64,000 nucleotides of DNA from Clostridiales bacterium (GTDB lineage: Bacteria; Bacillota; Clostridia; Christensenellales; Aristaeellaceae). Location: NCBI GenBank assembly GCA_015056175.1, contig SVGT01000007.1, forward strand, positions 1 to 64,000, given 5' to 3'. Below the pieces are notes generated by a model that was not told the origin of the DNA, ran no database searches, and saw only the letters and a list, made by a program, of their open reading frames with translations. The position numbers and the translations under genes are program-made. Within the stretch, counting starts at the first letter, position 1. Each line of letters starts with the position of its first letter. Positions 49,333 through 58,060 of the stretch are shown one piece after another.

Positions 49333-51081
49333 ATGAACTACACCAACGTTCTGTCTTTGATTGGCGGTCTGGCCATTTTCCTGTACGGCATGACCATGAT
49401 GGGCGATGCCCTGGAGCGCTTTGCAGGCAACCGCCTCAAGAGCATCCTCACCCGCCTGACGTCCAATCCCCTGTCCGGATTCCTGCTGGGTCTGGGCGTT
49501 ACTGCCGTCATTCAATCCTCCTCCGCCACGACGGTCATGGTCGTTGGTTTTGTCAACTCCGGCATCATGACGCTGGCGCAGAGCGTGTACATCATCATGG
49601 GCGCCAACGTGGGTACCTCCGTCACCGCTTGGCTGATCAGCCTTGCAGGTCTGGACGGCAGCGCCTGGTACATCACCATGTTCAAGCCCAGCACCTTTAC
49701 GCCCATTCTGGCCCTGATCGGCATCATCCTGATCATGTCCGCCAAAAAGCAGCGCAAAAAGGATCTGGCCTGCATCCTGCTGGGCTTTGCCATTCTCATG
49801 TTCGGCATGGACATGATGAGCGACGCCGTGAAACCCCTGAAGGACATGCCTTCTTTTACCAACCTGATGACCATGTTCCAGAACCCCGTTATGGGCGTGC
49901 TGGTAGGTGCGGTGCTGACGGCCATCATCCAGTCCTCCTCCGCCTCCGTGGGTATCCTGCAGGCGCTGTCCCTCACCGGCACGGTATCCTACGCCGCCGC
50001 CATTCCCATCATCATGGGTCAGAACATCGGCACCTGCGTCACCGCACTGCTTTCCTCCGTGGGCGCCACCAAGGACGCCCGCCGCGCCTCCATGGTGCAC
50101 CTGTGCTTTAACATTGTGGGCGTGATCGTATGGCTCACCGTGTTCTGCCTGTTCCGCTGGATCGCAGATCCCGCATTCCTGAATCAGGCCATTTCTCCCT
50201 TCGGCATCGCCGTGGCACACAGCTGCTTCAACATTCTGGCCACCTGCACGCTGGCGCCCTTTGGCAGGCAGCTGGCGGCACTGGCTACCCGACTGGTACC
50301 CGAAGGCAAGCAGAAGCAGGAGATCGCCATGCTGGACGAGCGCCTGTTCGTCACCCCCGCCATTGCCCTGGAGCGCAGCCACGAAGTGCTGCTGGACATG
50401 GCCGACCTGAGCATCCGCTCCCTGAAGGATTCCCTGCAGCTTCTGGACAAATACGATGAGAAAAAAGCCGATCGAATCGTGGATGACGAGAGCAGGGTGG
50501 ACATGTACGAGGATAAGCTGGGCACTTATCTGGTCAAGCTGACCGCCCAGCCGCTCAGCGCCCAGGACAGCCGCGAATTGACCAAGTACCTCCACATGAT
50601 CGGCGATCTGGAGCGCATCAGCGACCATGCCGTCAACCTGATGGAATCCGCGCAGGAGTTGCATGAAAAGCAGCTGTCCTTCTCCGCAGACGCCAAAAAG
50701 GAACTGATGACGCTGTGCAGCGCCATTGACGAGATTCTGAGCAATGCGCTAACCTCACTCCATCAGGAGAATCTGACCGTGGCCGGTCACGTAGAGCCCC
50801 TGGAGCAGGTGATCGACCGCCTGACCAAACTGATCCGCAGCCATCACATCGACCGCCTCACCCGCGGCGACTGCACCACGGAAATGGGCTTTATCCTGAG
50901 CGATATTCTGACCAATCTGGAACGCGTCTCCGACCACTGCTCCAACATCGCCGTAGCCATCATCGAGATCGCAGCCGGCGCCTTCGACGTGCATGAGTAT
51001 CTGCAGCGTGTCAAGGAAGGCCCGGGCGATTATCGGGAAAACTTTGAAATGTACCTGCGCAAATACAGCCTGCAGGCGTAA
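49333..51081 (+). CDS. Na/Pi cotransporter family protein with PhoU-like C-terminus
   Basis: The ATG at 49333 follows GAGGG; the track start is 21 codons early. The 582-residue protein has two Na/Pi-cotransport repeats with the signature QSSSA twice (VIQSSSATTVMVV, IIQSSSASVGILQ), about eight helices, and a C-terminal PhoU-like helical domain (about 360-560; DLERISDHAVNLME, ERVSDHCSNIAVAIIE). It imports phosphate with sodium. Gene order after a PhoPR-like pair supports a phosphate-response unit. Confidence 0.93.
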   Translation: MNYTNVLSLIGGLAIFLYGMTMMGDALERFAGNRLKSILTRLTSNPLSGFLLGLGVTAVIQSSSATTVMVVGFVNSGIMTLAQSVYIIMGANVGTSVTAWLISLAGLDGSAWYITMFKPSTFTPILALIGIILIMSAKKQRKKDLACILLGFAILMFGMDMMSDAVKPLKDMPSFTNLMTMFQNPVMGVLVGAVLTAIIQSSSASVGILQALSLTGTVSYAAAIPIIMGQNIGTCVTALLSSVGATKDARRASMVHLCFNIVGVIVWLTVFCLFRWIADPAFLNQAISPFGIAVAHSCFNILATCTLAPFGRQLAALATRLVPEGKQKQEIAMLDERLFVTPAIALERSHEVLLDMADLSIRSLKDSLQLLDKYDEKKADRIVDDESRVDMYEDKLGTYLVKLTAQPLSAQDSRELTKYLHMIGDLERISDHAVNLMESAQELHEKQLSFSADAKKELMTLCSAIDEILSNALTSLHQENLTVAGHVEPLEQVIDRLTKLIRSHHIDRLTRGDCTTEMGFILSDILTNLERVSDHCSNIAVAIIEIAAGAFDVHEYLQRVKEGPGDYRENFEMYLRKYSLQA

Positions 51082-51157
51082 ACAAAAAAAGCTCTGTACC
51101 CAGGGAGCGTGATGAAAAGGAAGAGTTATCCTTCACTTACCATTATGCAAATAATGA

Positions 51158-51189
51158 AACCGCAAGCCTTTGAATGGCTTGCGGTTTTG
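51158..51189 (+). terminator. Terminator after the Na/Pi cotransporter
   Basis: AACCGCAAGCC / GGCTTGCGGTT stem with a 7-base loop and TT tail. Confidence 0.88.
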
Positions 51190-51247
51190 TGTAGTGCTGT
51201 GATAGAATGAAAGCGATAAACTTGAATTTATAGAAGGGAACGATAAT

Positions 51248-51691
51248 ATGATACGACATGCAACGATAGCAGATGCATCAAGAATAGCAGAAATATTGAT
51301 ATTTACAAAGAGAATGAATTATAGAAAGATTTTTCAGAATGATAAGGTATCATTTGGAGAAATGCAAGTATACCCATTGGCAAAAAGTTATATTGATAAT
51401 TCGGATGAATTGGAGGGAATATGGGTTTATGATGATGAATTTGTTAAAGGAGTAATACATCATGATGGAAAACAGATTGTAGAATTGTATGTTGATTCAT
51501 TTTTTGAAAATCAAGGGATTGGGAGTAAGCTTATAAAATATGCTATTGAGCAGCTAGATTGTGATTTTTTATGGGTTCTTGAAAAGAATATAAAGGCAAT
51601 ACGATTTTATCAAAGGCACGGTTTTGTGATTACAGATGAAAAACAATATGAAGAAGGCACAACAGAATATATTGTCAAAATGAAGCGATAA
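51248..51691 (+). CDS. GNAT-family N-acetyltransferase, AT-rich
   Basis: The 147-residue protein has the GNAT core: VELYVDSFFENQGIGSKLIKYAIEQ (acetyl-CoA loop) and VLEKNIKAIRFYQRHGFVITDE. The substrate is unknown. The DNA is clearly AT-rich, with A/T-ending codons (AGA, ATA, GAT, TTT), unlike every neighbour, which suggests recent horizontal gain. It is a single gene between hairpins. GAAGGGAACG precedes ATG. Confidence 0.88.
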   Translation: MIRHATIADASRIAEILIFTKRMNYRKIFQNDKVSFGEMQVYPLAKSYIDNSDELEGIWVYDDEFVKGVIHHDGKQIVELYVDSFFENQGIGSKLIKYAIEQLDCDFLWVLEKNIKAIRFYQRHGFVITDEKQYEEGTTEYIVKMKR

Positions 51692-51741
51692 CTTCCAATT
51701 TGTCGGGCAGACGAAAAATGAATTCCCATCTTTTTATGAGG

Positions 51742-51825
51742 ACGCAATTATACGCACGGCATCCGTGCATTGCGTTTGTATACCTACGTATGCAAAGGAG
51801 CATCTAAACGTCGGATGCTCCTTTG
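51742..51825. terminator. Two hairpins between the GNAT and DUF2284 genes
   Basis: First, nested ACGCAAT / ATTGCGT with inner GCACGG / CCGTGC (51742-51775). Second, a perfect 12-bp CAAAGGAGCATC / GATGCTCCTTTG (51793-51825). They probably end the convergent genes, though T runs are short. Confidence 0.6.
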
Positions 51826-51889
51826 TTCGTTGCTGGATAAATTGTTCCTTAAGAATTCTCCCGCCAGTGGTACAGAGCTTTTTGATTGC

Positions 51890-52435
51890 TCAGTCATTGA
51901 AAAGCACAATGCCAAAGTAGGTCACGGTATTGGCGCCGTTGATGTACTTAAGGCCCGTCCCCTCCGTGGTCCTGTACACGTCCACGCCGTACATTTCCAG
52001 CGAAGAGAGGGCTTTATCCGGCATCCGGCAGGGCTCGTTATCCAGAATGGTGCATCTTTCGCACAGCCCGCAGCCGCCCTTGCCCAAGTGCAGCATCTCC
52101 TTGCCCAGCTGGGGCTTTACCGCCTCGTTGATGCGCTGACACAATCGCACGTGCTCGTCGCCTACCTCTGTCATGCCCTCAAAATCAAAGCTGTCTTCAA
52201 TATCACCGATCAATTGATACCACAAGCCGTATTTGAAGGAGCGCACTTTATCCATCAGCGTATCAATATCGCCAATGGTGGGCGAGCACATCCAGCACTT
52301 CTGATACATGCCGCAGCCGTTATCCTCGCAGATCTTCCGGAAGGAAGCGCTCATCACGATCTTGTCCGTGGGGATGATCACCGCCTTGGTGGCGCCTGCA
52401 TCCAGCGCCAGCTGCACCAAATCCTGTCTGTCCAT
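51890..52435 (-). CDS. DUF2284 predicted metal-binding protein
   Basis: The 181-residue protein has two cysteine clusters: CEDNGCGMYQKCWMCSP (about 36-52) and GGCGLCERCTILDNEPC (about 120-136). This is the DUF2284 layout, probably holding Fe-S or zinc. Length is typical. CGGAGG precedes ATG. It is divergent from rhaA, but no link to rhamnose use is evident. Function unknown. Confidence 0.82.
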   Translation of the reverse strand: MDRQDLVQLALDAGATKAVIIPTDKIVMSASFRKICEDNGCGMYQKCWMCSPTIGDIDTLMDKVRSFKYGLWYQLIGDIEDSFDFEGMTEVGDEHVRLCQRINEAVKPQLGKEMLHLGKGGCGLCERCTILDNEPCRMPDKALSSLEMYGVDVYRTTEGTGLKYINGANTVTYFGIVLFND

Positions 52436-52645
52436 ATCGGCCTCCGAAAGATGCGTATTATCAATCAGGCATCTGTTTTTTCTTATTCTATCACAGATTT
52501 CCCTTTGCAGGCAACGTTTTTTGCCGTTTTCTCTTTCCTTCCGATATGCCGGTCAACTTTTTCTTTTCTTTTTTCCGTTTTCGCGGTATGATATAGGCAG
52601 AAAAAAGTACATGCTGCGGCCTGACCGCACCCGGGAGGAACATAT

Positions 52646-53893
52646 ATGGCAACTCGTTTTCAGGAAGCTGCGCAGCGCTATGCCCGTCTGAACGTGGACG
52701 CAGAGCTGGCGATGAAGAAGCTGAGTACATTCCCCATCTCCATCCACTGCTGGCAGGGCGATGACGTGACCGGCTTTGAAAACAGCGGCGAAGCACTGTC
52801 CGGCGGCATCCAGACCACCGGCAATTACCCAGGCAAAGCCCGCAATTTTCAGGAACTGACGGCGGATTTTGATCTGGCACTGTCCCTGATCCCCGGCATG
52901 AAGCGCATCAATTTGCACGCTTCCTATTCGGTGCAGCAGGGCGCCTTTCACGACCGCGACGCCCTTACGCCCGAAGATTTTGCCCCCTGGGTGGAATATG
53001 CCAAAGCGCGCGGCCTGGGGATCGATTTTAACCCCACCTTCTTTTCCCATCCCATGGTGAAGGACGGCCTCACCCTGTCCAGCCCGGATGAACAGGTGCG
53101 CGCCTTCTGGGTGCGCCACGGCATCGCCTGCCGCAGGATTGCCGCGCATTTTGCCAGGGAGCTTCACACCCACTGCCTGTGCAACGTGTGGATCCCCGAC
53201 GGTCTCAAGGACGTGCCTGCCGACCGGCTGACGCCCCGTTTGCTCCTGCGAGATTCGCTGGACCAGATCTTTGCAGAAAAACTACCCGGCGTCATCGACT
53301 GCGTGGAAAGCAAGGTGTTCGGCATCGGCGTGGAAGCGTATACCGTGGGCAGCAGCGAGTTTTACATGGGGTATGCCGCCACCCATCCCGGCGTATACGA
53401 TCTGATGGACAACGGCCATTACCATCCCACCGAGACGATCAGCGATAAGCTGCCTGCCATGCTGTGCTTCTTTGACAAAATTCCGCTGCACGTGACCCGC
53501 CCCATGCGCTGGGACAGCGATCACGTGGTGCGCTTTGACGATGAGATCCGCGAGATCGCCACGGAGATCGTCCGCAACGACGCCATGGACAAGGTGCTGT
53601 GCGGTCTTGACTATTTTGACGCCTCCATCAATCGCGTGGCCGCCTGGGTCATCGGCACCCGCAACATGCAAAAAGCCCTGCTCTACGCCCTCACACAGCC
53701 CCACGAAACCCTGAAAAAGCTGCAGCAGGAGGGCGATTTTACCCGCCTTTTGATGCTGCAGGAGGAGTGCAAAACATTGCCCTTCGGGGATATCTGGGAA
53801 GCGTACTGCGAAAGGATGGGTGTGCCCGGGGATGACAGCTGGTACCGGCAGATCCTGGACTACGAAAGCACCGTGCTGAAGGAGAGAACATAA
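52646..53893 (+). CDS. rhaA: L-rhamnose isomerase
   Basis: The 415-residue protein matches RhaA in length and motifs: FPISIHCWQGDDVTGFE near the start, INLHASYS, GLGIDFNPTFFSHP, DSLDQIFAEK and VESKVFGIGVEAYTVGSSEFY. It converts L-rhamnose to L-rhamnulose. A CGGGAGG ribosome site precedes ATG; TATGAT (52587-52592) may be its -10 box. No rhamnulokinase gene (rhaB) is in the window. Confidence 0.96.
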   Translation: MATRFQEAAQRYARLNVDAELAMKKLSTFPISIHCWQGDDVTGFENSGEALSGGIQTTGNYPGKARNFQELTADFDLALSLIPGMKRINLHASYSVQQGAFHDRDALTPEDFAPWVEYAKARGLGIDFNPTFFSHPMVKDGLTLSSPDEQVRAFWVRHGIACRRIAAHFARELHTHCLCNVWIPDGLKDVPADRLTPRLLLRDSLDQIFAEKLPGVIDCVESKVFGIGVEAYTVGSSEFYMGYAATHPGVYDLMDNGHYHPTETISDKLPAMLCFFDKIPLHVTRPMRWDSDHVVRFDDEIREIATEIVRNDAMDKVLCGLDYFDASINRVAAWVIGTRNMQKALLYALTQPHETLKKLQQEGDFTRLLMLQEECKTLPFGDIWEAYCERMGVPGDDSWYRQILDYESTVLKERT

Positions 53894-54718
53894 ATGAGCA
53901 TTCTGAATCTGGACGTACTGAAAAACTATATCCGCGCCTGTAACGACGGCTGGGAGCTGGATTGGCACGAGCGCAACGGCGGCAATCTGACCTATCTGAT
54001 GAGCGCCGAGGAGGTAGCAGCCTGCCGTCCCTACTTTAAGTCTGTGCCCGGCGAATGGGTTCAAATGGATGTGCAGGCGGATAATCTGAAAAACGCCTAT
54101 TTCCTGTCCACCGGCAGCGGCAAGTACTTCCGCAACGTGGTGCTCGCTCCGCAGGACAACATCTGCATCCTGGAGATCAACGACGCCGGCGACAGCTGGC
54201 GCATCGTATGGGGGTTGGAAAAGGGCGGAAAGCCCACCAGCGAATTCCCCAGCCATTTCCTCAACCACAGCGTGCGTCTGCGAGCGACGGACGGCAAAAA
54301 CCGGGTGATCTATCACGCCCACCCCGCCAACATCATCGCCATGACCTATATCCTGCCGCTTACACACCGCGCCTTTTCAAGAGCGCTGTGGCAAAGCGCC
54401 ACCGAATGCCCCGTGGTTTTCCCCCAGGGCGTGGGCGTGGTGGAATGGATGGTGCCCGGCGGACGGGATATCGCGCTGGCCACCAGCAAGCTGATGCAGG
54501 AATTCCCCGCCGCCGTATGGGCGCACCACGGCCTGTTTGTGTCCGGTCAGGATCTGGACGAGGCCTTCGGCCTGATGCATACCATCGAAAAGGCAGCGCA
54601 AATCTACATGCTGGTCACCTCCTCCGGGCATCCCGTCATGCAGACCATTTCGGATGACGCCATGCGCGCCATCGCCAACGACTTTGGCCTGACGCTGCGG
54701 GAAGAATTCCTGGATTAA
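53894..54718 (+). CDS. rhaD: Rhamnulose-1-phosphate aldolase
   Basis: ATG follows the rhaA stop directly. The 274-residue class II aldolase has zinc-ligand segments AHPANIIAMTY and WAHHGLFVSG and the GNLTYLM start region. It cleaves rhamnulose-1-phosphate to DHAP and lactaldehyde. Its ribosome site GAAGGAG lies inside rhaA, indicating translational coupling. Confidence 0.95.
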   Translation: MSILNLDVLKNYIRACNDGWELDWHERNGGNLTYLMSAEEVAACRPYFKSVPGEWVQMDVQADNLKNAYFLSTGSGKYFRNVVLAPQDNICILEINDAGDSWRIVWGLEKGGKPTSEFPSHFLNHSVRLRATDGKNRVIYHAHPANIIAMTYILPLTHRAFSRALWQSATECPVVFPQGVGVVEWMVPGGRDIALATSKLMQEFPAAVWAHHGLFVSGQDLDEAFGLMHTIEKAAQIYMLVTSSGHPVMQTISDDAMRAIANDFGLTLREEFLD

Positions 54719-54730
54719 CGGGAGGCTTCC

Positions 54731-55324
54731 GTGAACGTAAGACAAGCGCTGACTGATCTGAAGGGAAATGATCCTCTGATCCGCCTCAATGACGTGGAGG
54801 TTGATCCTGCCTCTGTCCGCGCCGTCCTGATCAACGAAGTGGTGCCCGAGGATCCCAGACAGGATTTTTACGGCAGCAGCGGAGAACTGTATCTTTCTAC
54901 CACCCTTCCTCTCTTTCAAAAGGCAGGCCTTAACGTCCGCAGCATCCGGGACATTCTGGATCTGGGCATCTACATCACCAACGCTGTAAAAATGCCCAAA
55001 ACAGCCTACGCCGTTGATCCGGAAAACATGGACCAAAGCCTGCCCTGGCTGGAAGCAGAGCTCGCGCTGTTCCCGAATGTCAAGGTGATCCTCCTCATGG
55101 GCGACGTGGCCAAGAAAATGTACAACCGCATCGCGCGAAAAACACTGCAGCGGAATGTGATCCCATCCCTGGCCACCTACAAGCTGCGCGGCACGCCCTT
55201 TTACCACGGCGATATCCGCGTGATGCCCTCCTACATCATGACGGGCGGCAACATATTGATCGAAAAGAGCAAAATGCAGATGGCAGCAGAGGACATTGCA
55301 GAAATGTACCGGCTCATCCGCTGA
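54731..55324 (+). CDS. Uracil-DNA glycosylase-superfamily protein
   Basis: GTG start at 54731, 6 bases after GGAGG. The 197-residue protein has features of the UDG fold: AVLINEVVPEDP, an active-site-like ITNAVKMPK, VILLMGDVAKK and a late MPSYIMTGG where UDGs have HPS. True catalytic residues are not clearly conserved. It is the third gene of the rhamnose unit, 12 bp after rhaD, with no obvious functional link. DNA repair is possible, not shown. Confidence 0.62.
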   Translation: MNVRQALTDLKGNDPLIRLNDVEVDPASVRAVLINEVVPEDPRQDFYGSSGELYLSTTLPLFQKAGLNVRSIRDILDLGIYITNAVKMPKTAYAVDPENMDQSLPWLEAELALFPNVKVILLMGDVAKKMYNRIARKTLQRNVIPSLATYKLRGTPFYHGDIRVMPSYIMTGGNILIEKSKMQMAAEDIAEMYRLIR

Positions 55325-55336
55325 TTTGGGCACAAT

Positions 55337-55372
55337 AAAACGCCGGCGTGCAAATGCACCCGGCGTTTTTGT
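55337..55372. terminator. Terminator shared by the rhamnose unit and the convergent ABC transporter
   Basis: AACGCCGG(CG)TGCA / TGCACCCGGCGTT hairpin with TTTTT on the plus strand and an A-rich flank giving T's on the minus strand. Confidence 0.85.
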
Positions 55373-55377
55373 TTTGC

Positions 55378-56415
55378 TTAGTTGTTTTCCTTCTTCTGCA
55401 GCATTACGGCCGCGATTACGATGACGCCCTTGAACGCCTCGCGCAGGAAGGGCGGCACGCCGATCAGGTTGAGCAGGTTGTTCATCACAGCCAGGATCAG
55501 CATACCCAGCACAGTACCCACCACGGAGCCCTTGCCGCCGCTCATGCTGGTGCCGCCGATGATGACCGCCGCGATGGCGTCCATCTCATAGCCACTGCCG
55601 GCGTTGGCATAGTCCATACTGCCGATACGGGAGATCTGGATCACCGCGGTGACCGCCACCAGCATGCCCATCAGTGCATACACGCGGCGCTTGACCTTGT
55701 TCACATTCACGCCGGAAAGGCGGCTGGTGCGCTCGTTGGAACCCACAGCGAACACCTGACGGCCAAAGGCGGTATGCTTACTGACGATGTAGAGGAGCAC
55801 GGCGATGACCAGCCAGTAAATGATGGGCAGGATCAGTTCGCCGCCGATGCGGGTGCCGGTGATGGCCAGGAAGCCCTTGGGCACGGTGGGGTTGGACTGG
55901 ATGGTCATCTGCTGGGTCACACTGCGGCAGATCTTCATCATACCCAGCGTGGCAATGAAGGGCGGCAATTTGCCCTTGGATACCAGAAGGCCCGTGCATT
56001 CGCCCAGCAGCATGCCCACAATGAGCCCCGCCACGATGGCAATGGCATAGGCAGGTACGCCGGTGATGCCAATCGTCTGCAGCCAGCCGTTTGCGCCACT
56101 GTCGATCATGGCCATGACCACAGCGCCGATGGTGACCATGGTGGAGCCAACCGCCAGATCAATGCCGCCGGAAATGATGACGAAGGTCATGCCCAGCGCC
56201 ACAATGCCCACGCCTGCGTTATTACGCAGGATGTTGATCCAGTTCCTGCCCCAGGCGGTAAACCAATCGCCAAGGGTGGGATAATCAAAGCCCAGCGCCA
56301 GCGTCTGCAGCACGATCATCACCAGCAGCGCACAGCCCGTGGAAAAGAGCGGTTTGTTTTTCCAGCAGTCCGCCAGAAACTGGAAGAAATTCTTTTTCTT
56401 CATCGAAGTAACCAT
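55378..56415 (-). CDS. Sugar ABC transporter permease (RbsC family)
   Basis: The second ATG (56415) is preferred because AGGAGG is 8 bases upstream; the first ATG (56421) is only 2 bases from it. The 345-residue permease has about ten helices and the RbsC signature (GVGIVALGMTFVIISGGIDLAVGS, late GAGYEMDAIAAVIIGGTSMSGGKG). It pairs with the ATPase upstream and the binding protein. Being last of three genes and convergent with rhaAD, it may import rhamnose or another pentose/deoxy-sugar. Confidence 0.92.
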   Translation of the reverse strand: MVTSMKKKNFFQFLADCWKNKPLFSTGCALLVMIVLQTLALGFDYPTLGDWFTAWGRNWINILRNNAGVGIVALGMTFVIISGGIDLAVGSTMVTIGAVVMAMIDSGANGWLQTIGITGVPAYAIAIVAGLIVGMLLGECTGLLVSKGKLPPFIATLGMMKICRSVTQQMTIQSNPTVPKGFLAITGTRIGGELILPIIYWLVIAVLLYIVSKHTAFGRQVFAVGSNERTSRLSGVNVNKVKRRVYALMGMLVAVTAVIQISRIGSMDYANAGSGYEMDAIAAVIIGGTSMSGGKGSVVGTVLGMLILAVMNNLLNLIGVPPFLREAFKGVIVIAAVMLQKKENN

Positions 56416-56445
56416 GTTCATATCCTCCTGTACCGCATTTCCACA

Positions 56446-57927
56446 TCAGCCGCCCGTTGCCAGGCGCATGATCTCATGCTCGTTCATTCTGTCGCCGCGA
56501 ACCTCATCCACCACTTTGCCGTGGTACATGACCAGCGCGCGATCACACACGCGGATAACCTCCTGCGCTTCGGAAGAGAGCACCACCACGGCCACGCCTT
56601 CCTTAGCCAGCCGCAGGATGATCTCATAAATCTCTTCCTTGGCGCCCACATCCACGCCCTGAGTAGGGTTGTCCAGGATCAGCAGCCTGGGGTTGCGGGT
56701 CAGCCATTTGGCCAGTACGACTTTTTGCTGATTACCGCCGGACAAACTGGTGATGCCGTTGCGCACGTCATCCAGCTTGATGCGCAGCGCTTCCTTCTGG
56801 GCGTTGAAATCCGCCCGCTGCTTTTTGTGATCCAGCAGACCGTTCTTGCCGGTAAGCACGTCCCAGGTCACAATGGAGCCGTTATCCAGGATATCCATAT
56901 CCTTGATAATGCCGTTCTCCTTGCGGTTGCGGGGTACATAACCGATCCCCAGCTTCATGGCCTGCAGCGTGTTTTTGATCCTGACCTGCCTGCCTTCCAG
57001 ACAGATATCGCCGGTATAGCCCTCCAGGCTGCCAAATACGGAAGCGAACAGCTCGCTTCTGCCGTCGCCCAGAAGACCCGTAATGCCCAGCACCTCGCCG
57101 GCATGGACGCACAGCGATACGTTTTCAAAATACGGAGCGTGGCTGAGGTTTTCCAGCTTCAGCACTTCCCTGCCGGAAATTTCCTGCACTTCCCGATAGC
57201 CGGAAACCACGTCATGCCCCACCATGTGACGGGCCAGATCATCCGTGGTCACATCCTGCACGGCGCCCTGCGCCACCATCACGCCATCGCGCAGCACGGT
57301 GTAGCGGTCGCAGATCTCCATCACCTCGCGCAGCTTGTGGGAAATAAACACGATACCCACCTGCTGCTTTTTCAGCGTACGCAGCATGCCGAACACCCGC
57401 TGGATTTCAGGATCGGTCAGCGACGTAGTGGGCTCGTCCATGATGATAAACTTTGCGTTCATCATCAGCGCACGGGAAATTTCCACAATCTGCTTGTAGG
57501 AAGCGTCCAGGTCCCGCACCATGGCACGGGGATTGACGTCCATACCGATCTGATCAAACACCTTCTGGGTTTCTCGGATCATGGCCTTATGGTCCAGCAA
57601 ACCGCTTTTCTTCTGCAGCTCACGGCCGATGAACATGTTTTCATACACCGTCAGGTCGTTGATCAGGTTCAGCTCCTGATGGATAAAGGCAATGCCTGCA
57701 TTCAGCGACTGGGCAGGCGTAGCAAAATGCTGCTTTACTCCACCCAGCAAGATTTCGCCCTGATCGGCAGGAATCACGCCGCCCAGGATATTCATCAGGG
57801 TGGATTTGCCCGCGCCGTTTTCGCCAAGCAGCGCGCAGATTTCGCCCTCATTCAGATGAAAACGCACGTTTTTCAGCACGGCATTTTGACCAAACGCCTT
57901 GCTGATCCCGTTCATTTCCAGCTTCAT
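56446..57927 (-). CDS. Sugar ABC transporter ATPase (RbsA family, two ABC domains)
   Basis: The 493-residue protein is a tandem ABC ATPase. The first domain has GENGAGKST and IIMDEPTTSL with an intact set of motifs. The second has the altered Walker A region (GLLGDGRSE) typical of RbsA-type proteins, and LSGGNQQK, LLILDNPTQGVD. The Asn in place of Glu in the last motif is common in this family's second site. It powers sugar uptake with the neighbouring permease and binding protein. Confidence 0.93.
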   Translation of the reverse strand: MKLEMNGISKAFGQNAVLKNVRFHLNEGEICALLGENGAGKSTLMNILGGVIPADQGEILLGGVKQHFATPAQSLNAGIAFIHQELNLINDLTVYENMFIGRELQKKSGLLDHKAMIRETQKVFDQIGMDVNPRAMVRDLDASYKQIVEISRALMMNAKFIIMDEPTTSLTDPEIQRVFGMLRTLKKQQVGIVFISHKLREVMEICDRYTVLRDGVMVAQGAVQDVTTDDLARHMVGHDVVSGYREVQEISGREVLKLENLSHAPYFENVSLCVHAGEVLGITGLLGDGRSELFASVFGSLEGYTGDICLEGRQVRIKNTLQAMKLGIGYVPRNRKENGIIKDMDILDNGSIVTWDVLTGKNGLLDHKKQRADFNAQKEALRIKLDDVRNGITSLSGGNQQKVVLAKWLTRNPRLLILDNPTQGVDVGAKEEIYEIILRLAKEGVAVVVLSSEAQEVIRVCDRALVMYHGKVVDEVRGDRMNEHEIMRLATGG

Positions 57928-57982
57928 ACGCTTTCACATCCGTTTCTGAAAGTGCTCTACAGGTTTCAATAAATGGAAGAAG

Positions 57983-58012
57983 AAGGAGCTGCGGTCGCGC
58001 CGCAGCCCCTTC
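57983..58012 (-). other. Hairpin between binding-protein and ATPase genes
   Basis: GCTGCGG-TCGCG-CCGCAGC core with flanking pairs. It lies just after the highly expressed binding-protein gene and may lower read-through into the ATPase gene. Confidence 0.6.
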
Positions 58013-58060
58013 CTGTTGTCGAACGCATTGACCTGCGGGTCAATACCTCGGCAGATGAAA

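Noticed and set aside
55348-57972. Plus-strand ORF of 874 codons opposite the sugar ABC genes
   Set aside because: Antisense shadow of the permease and ATPase genes, which carry full family motifs. The His/Gln-rich translation is typical of reversed coding sequence.
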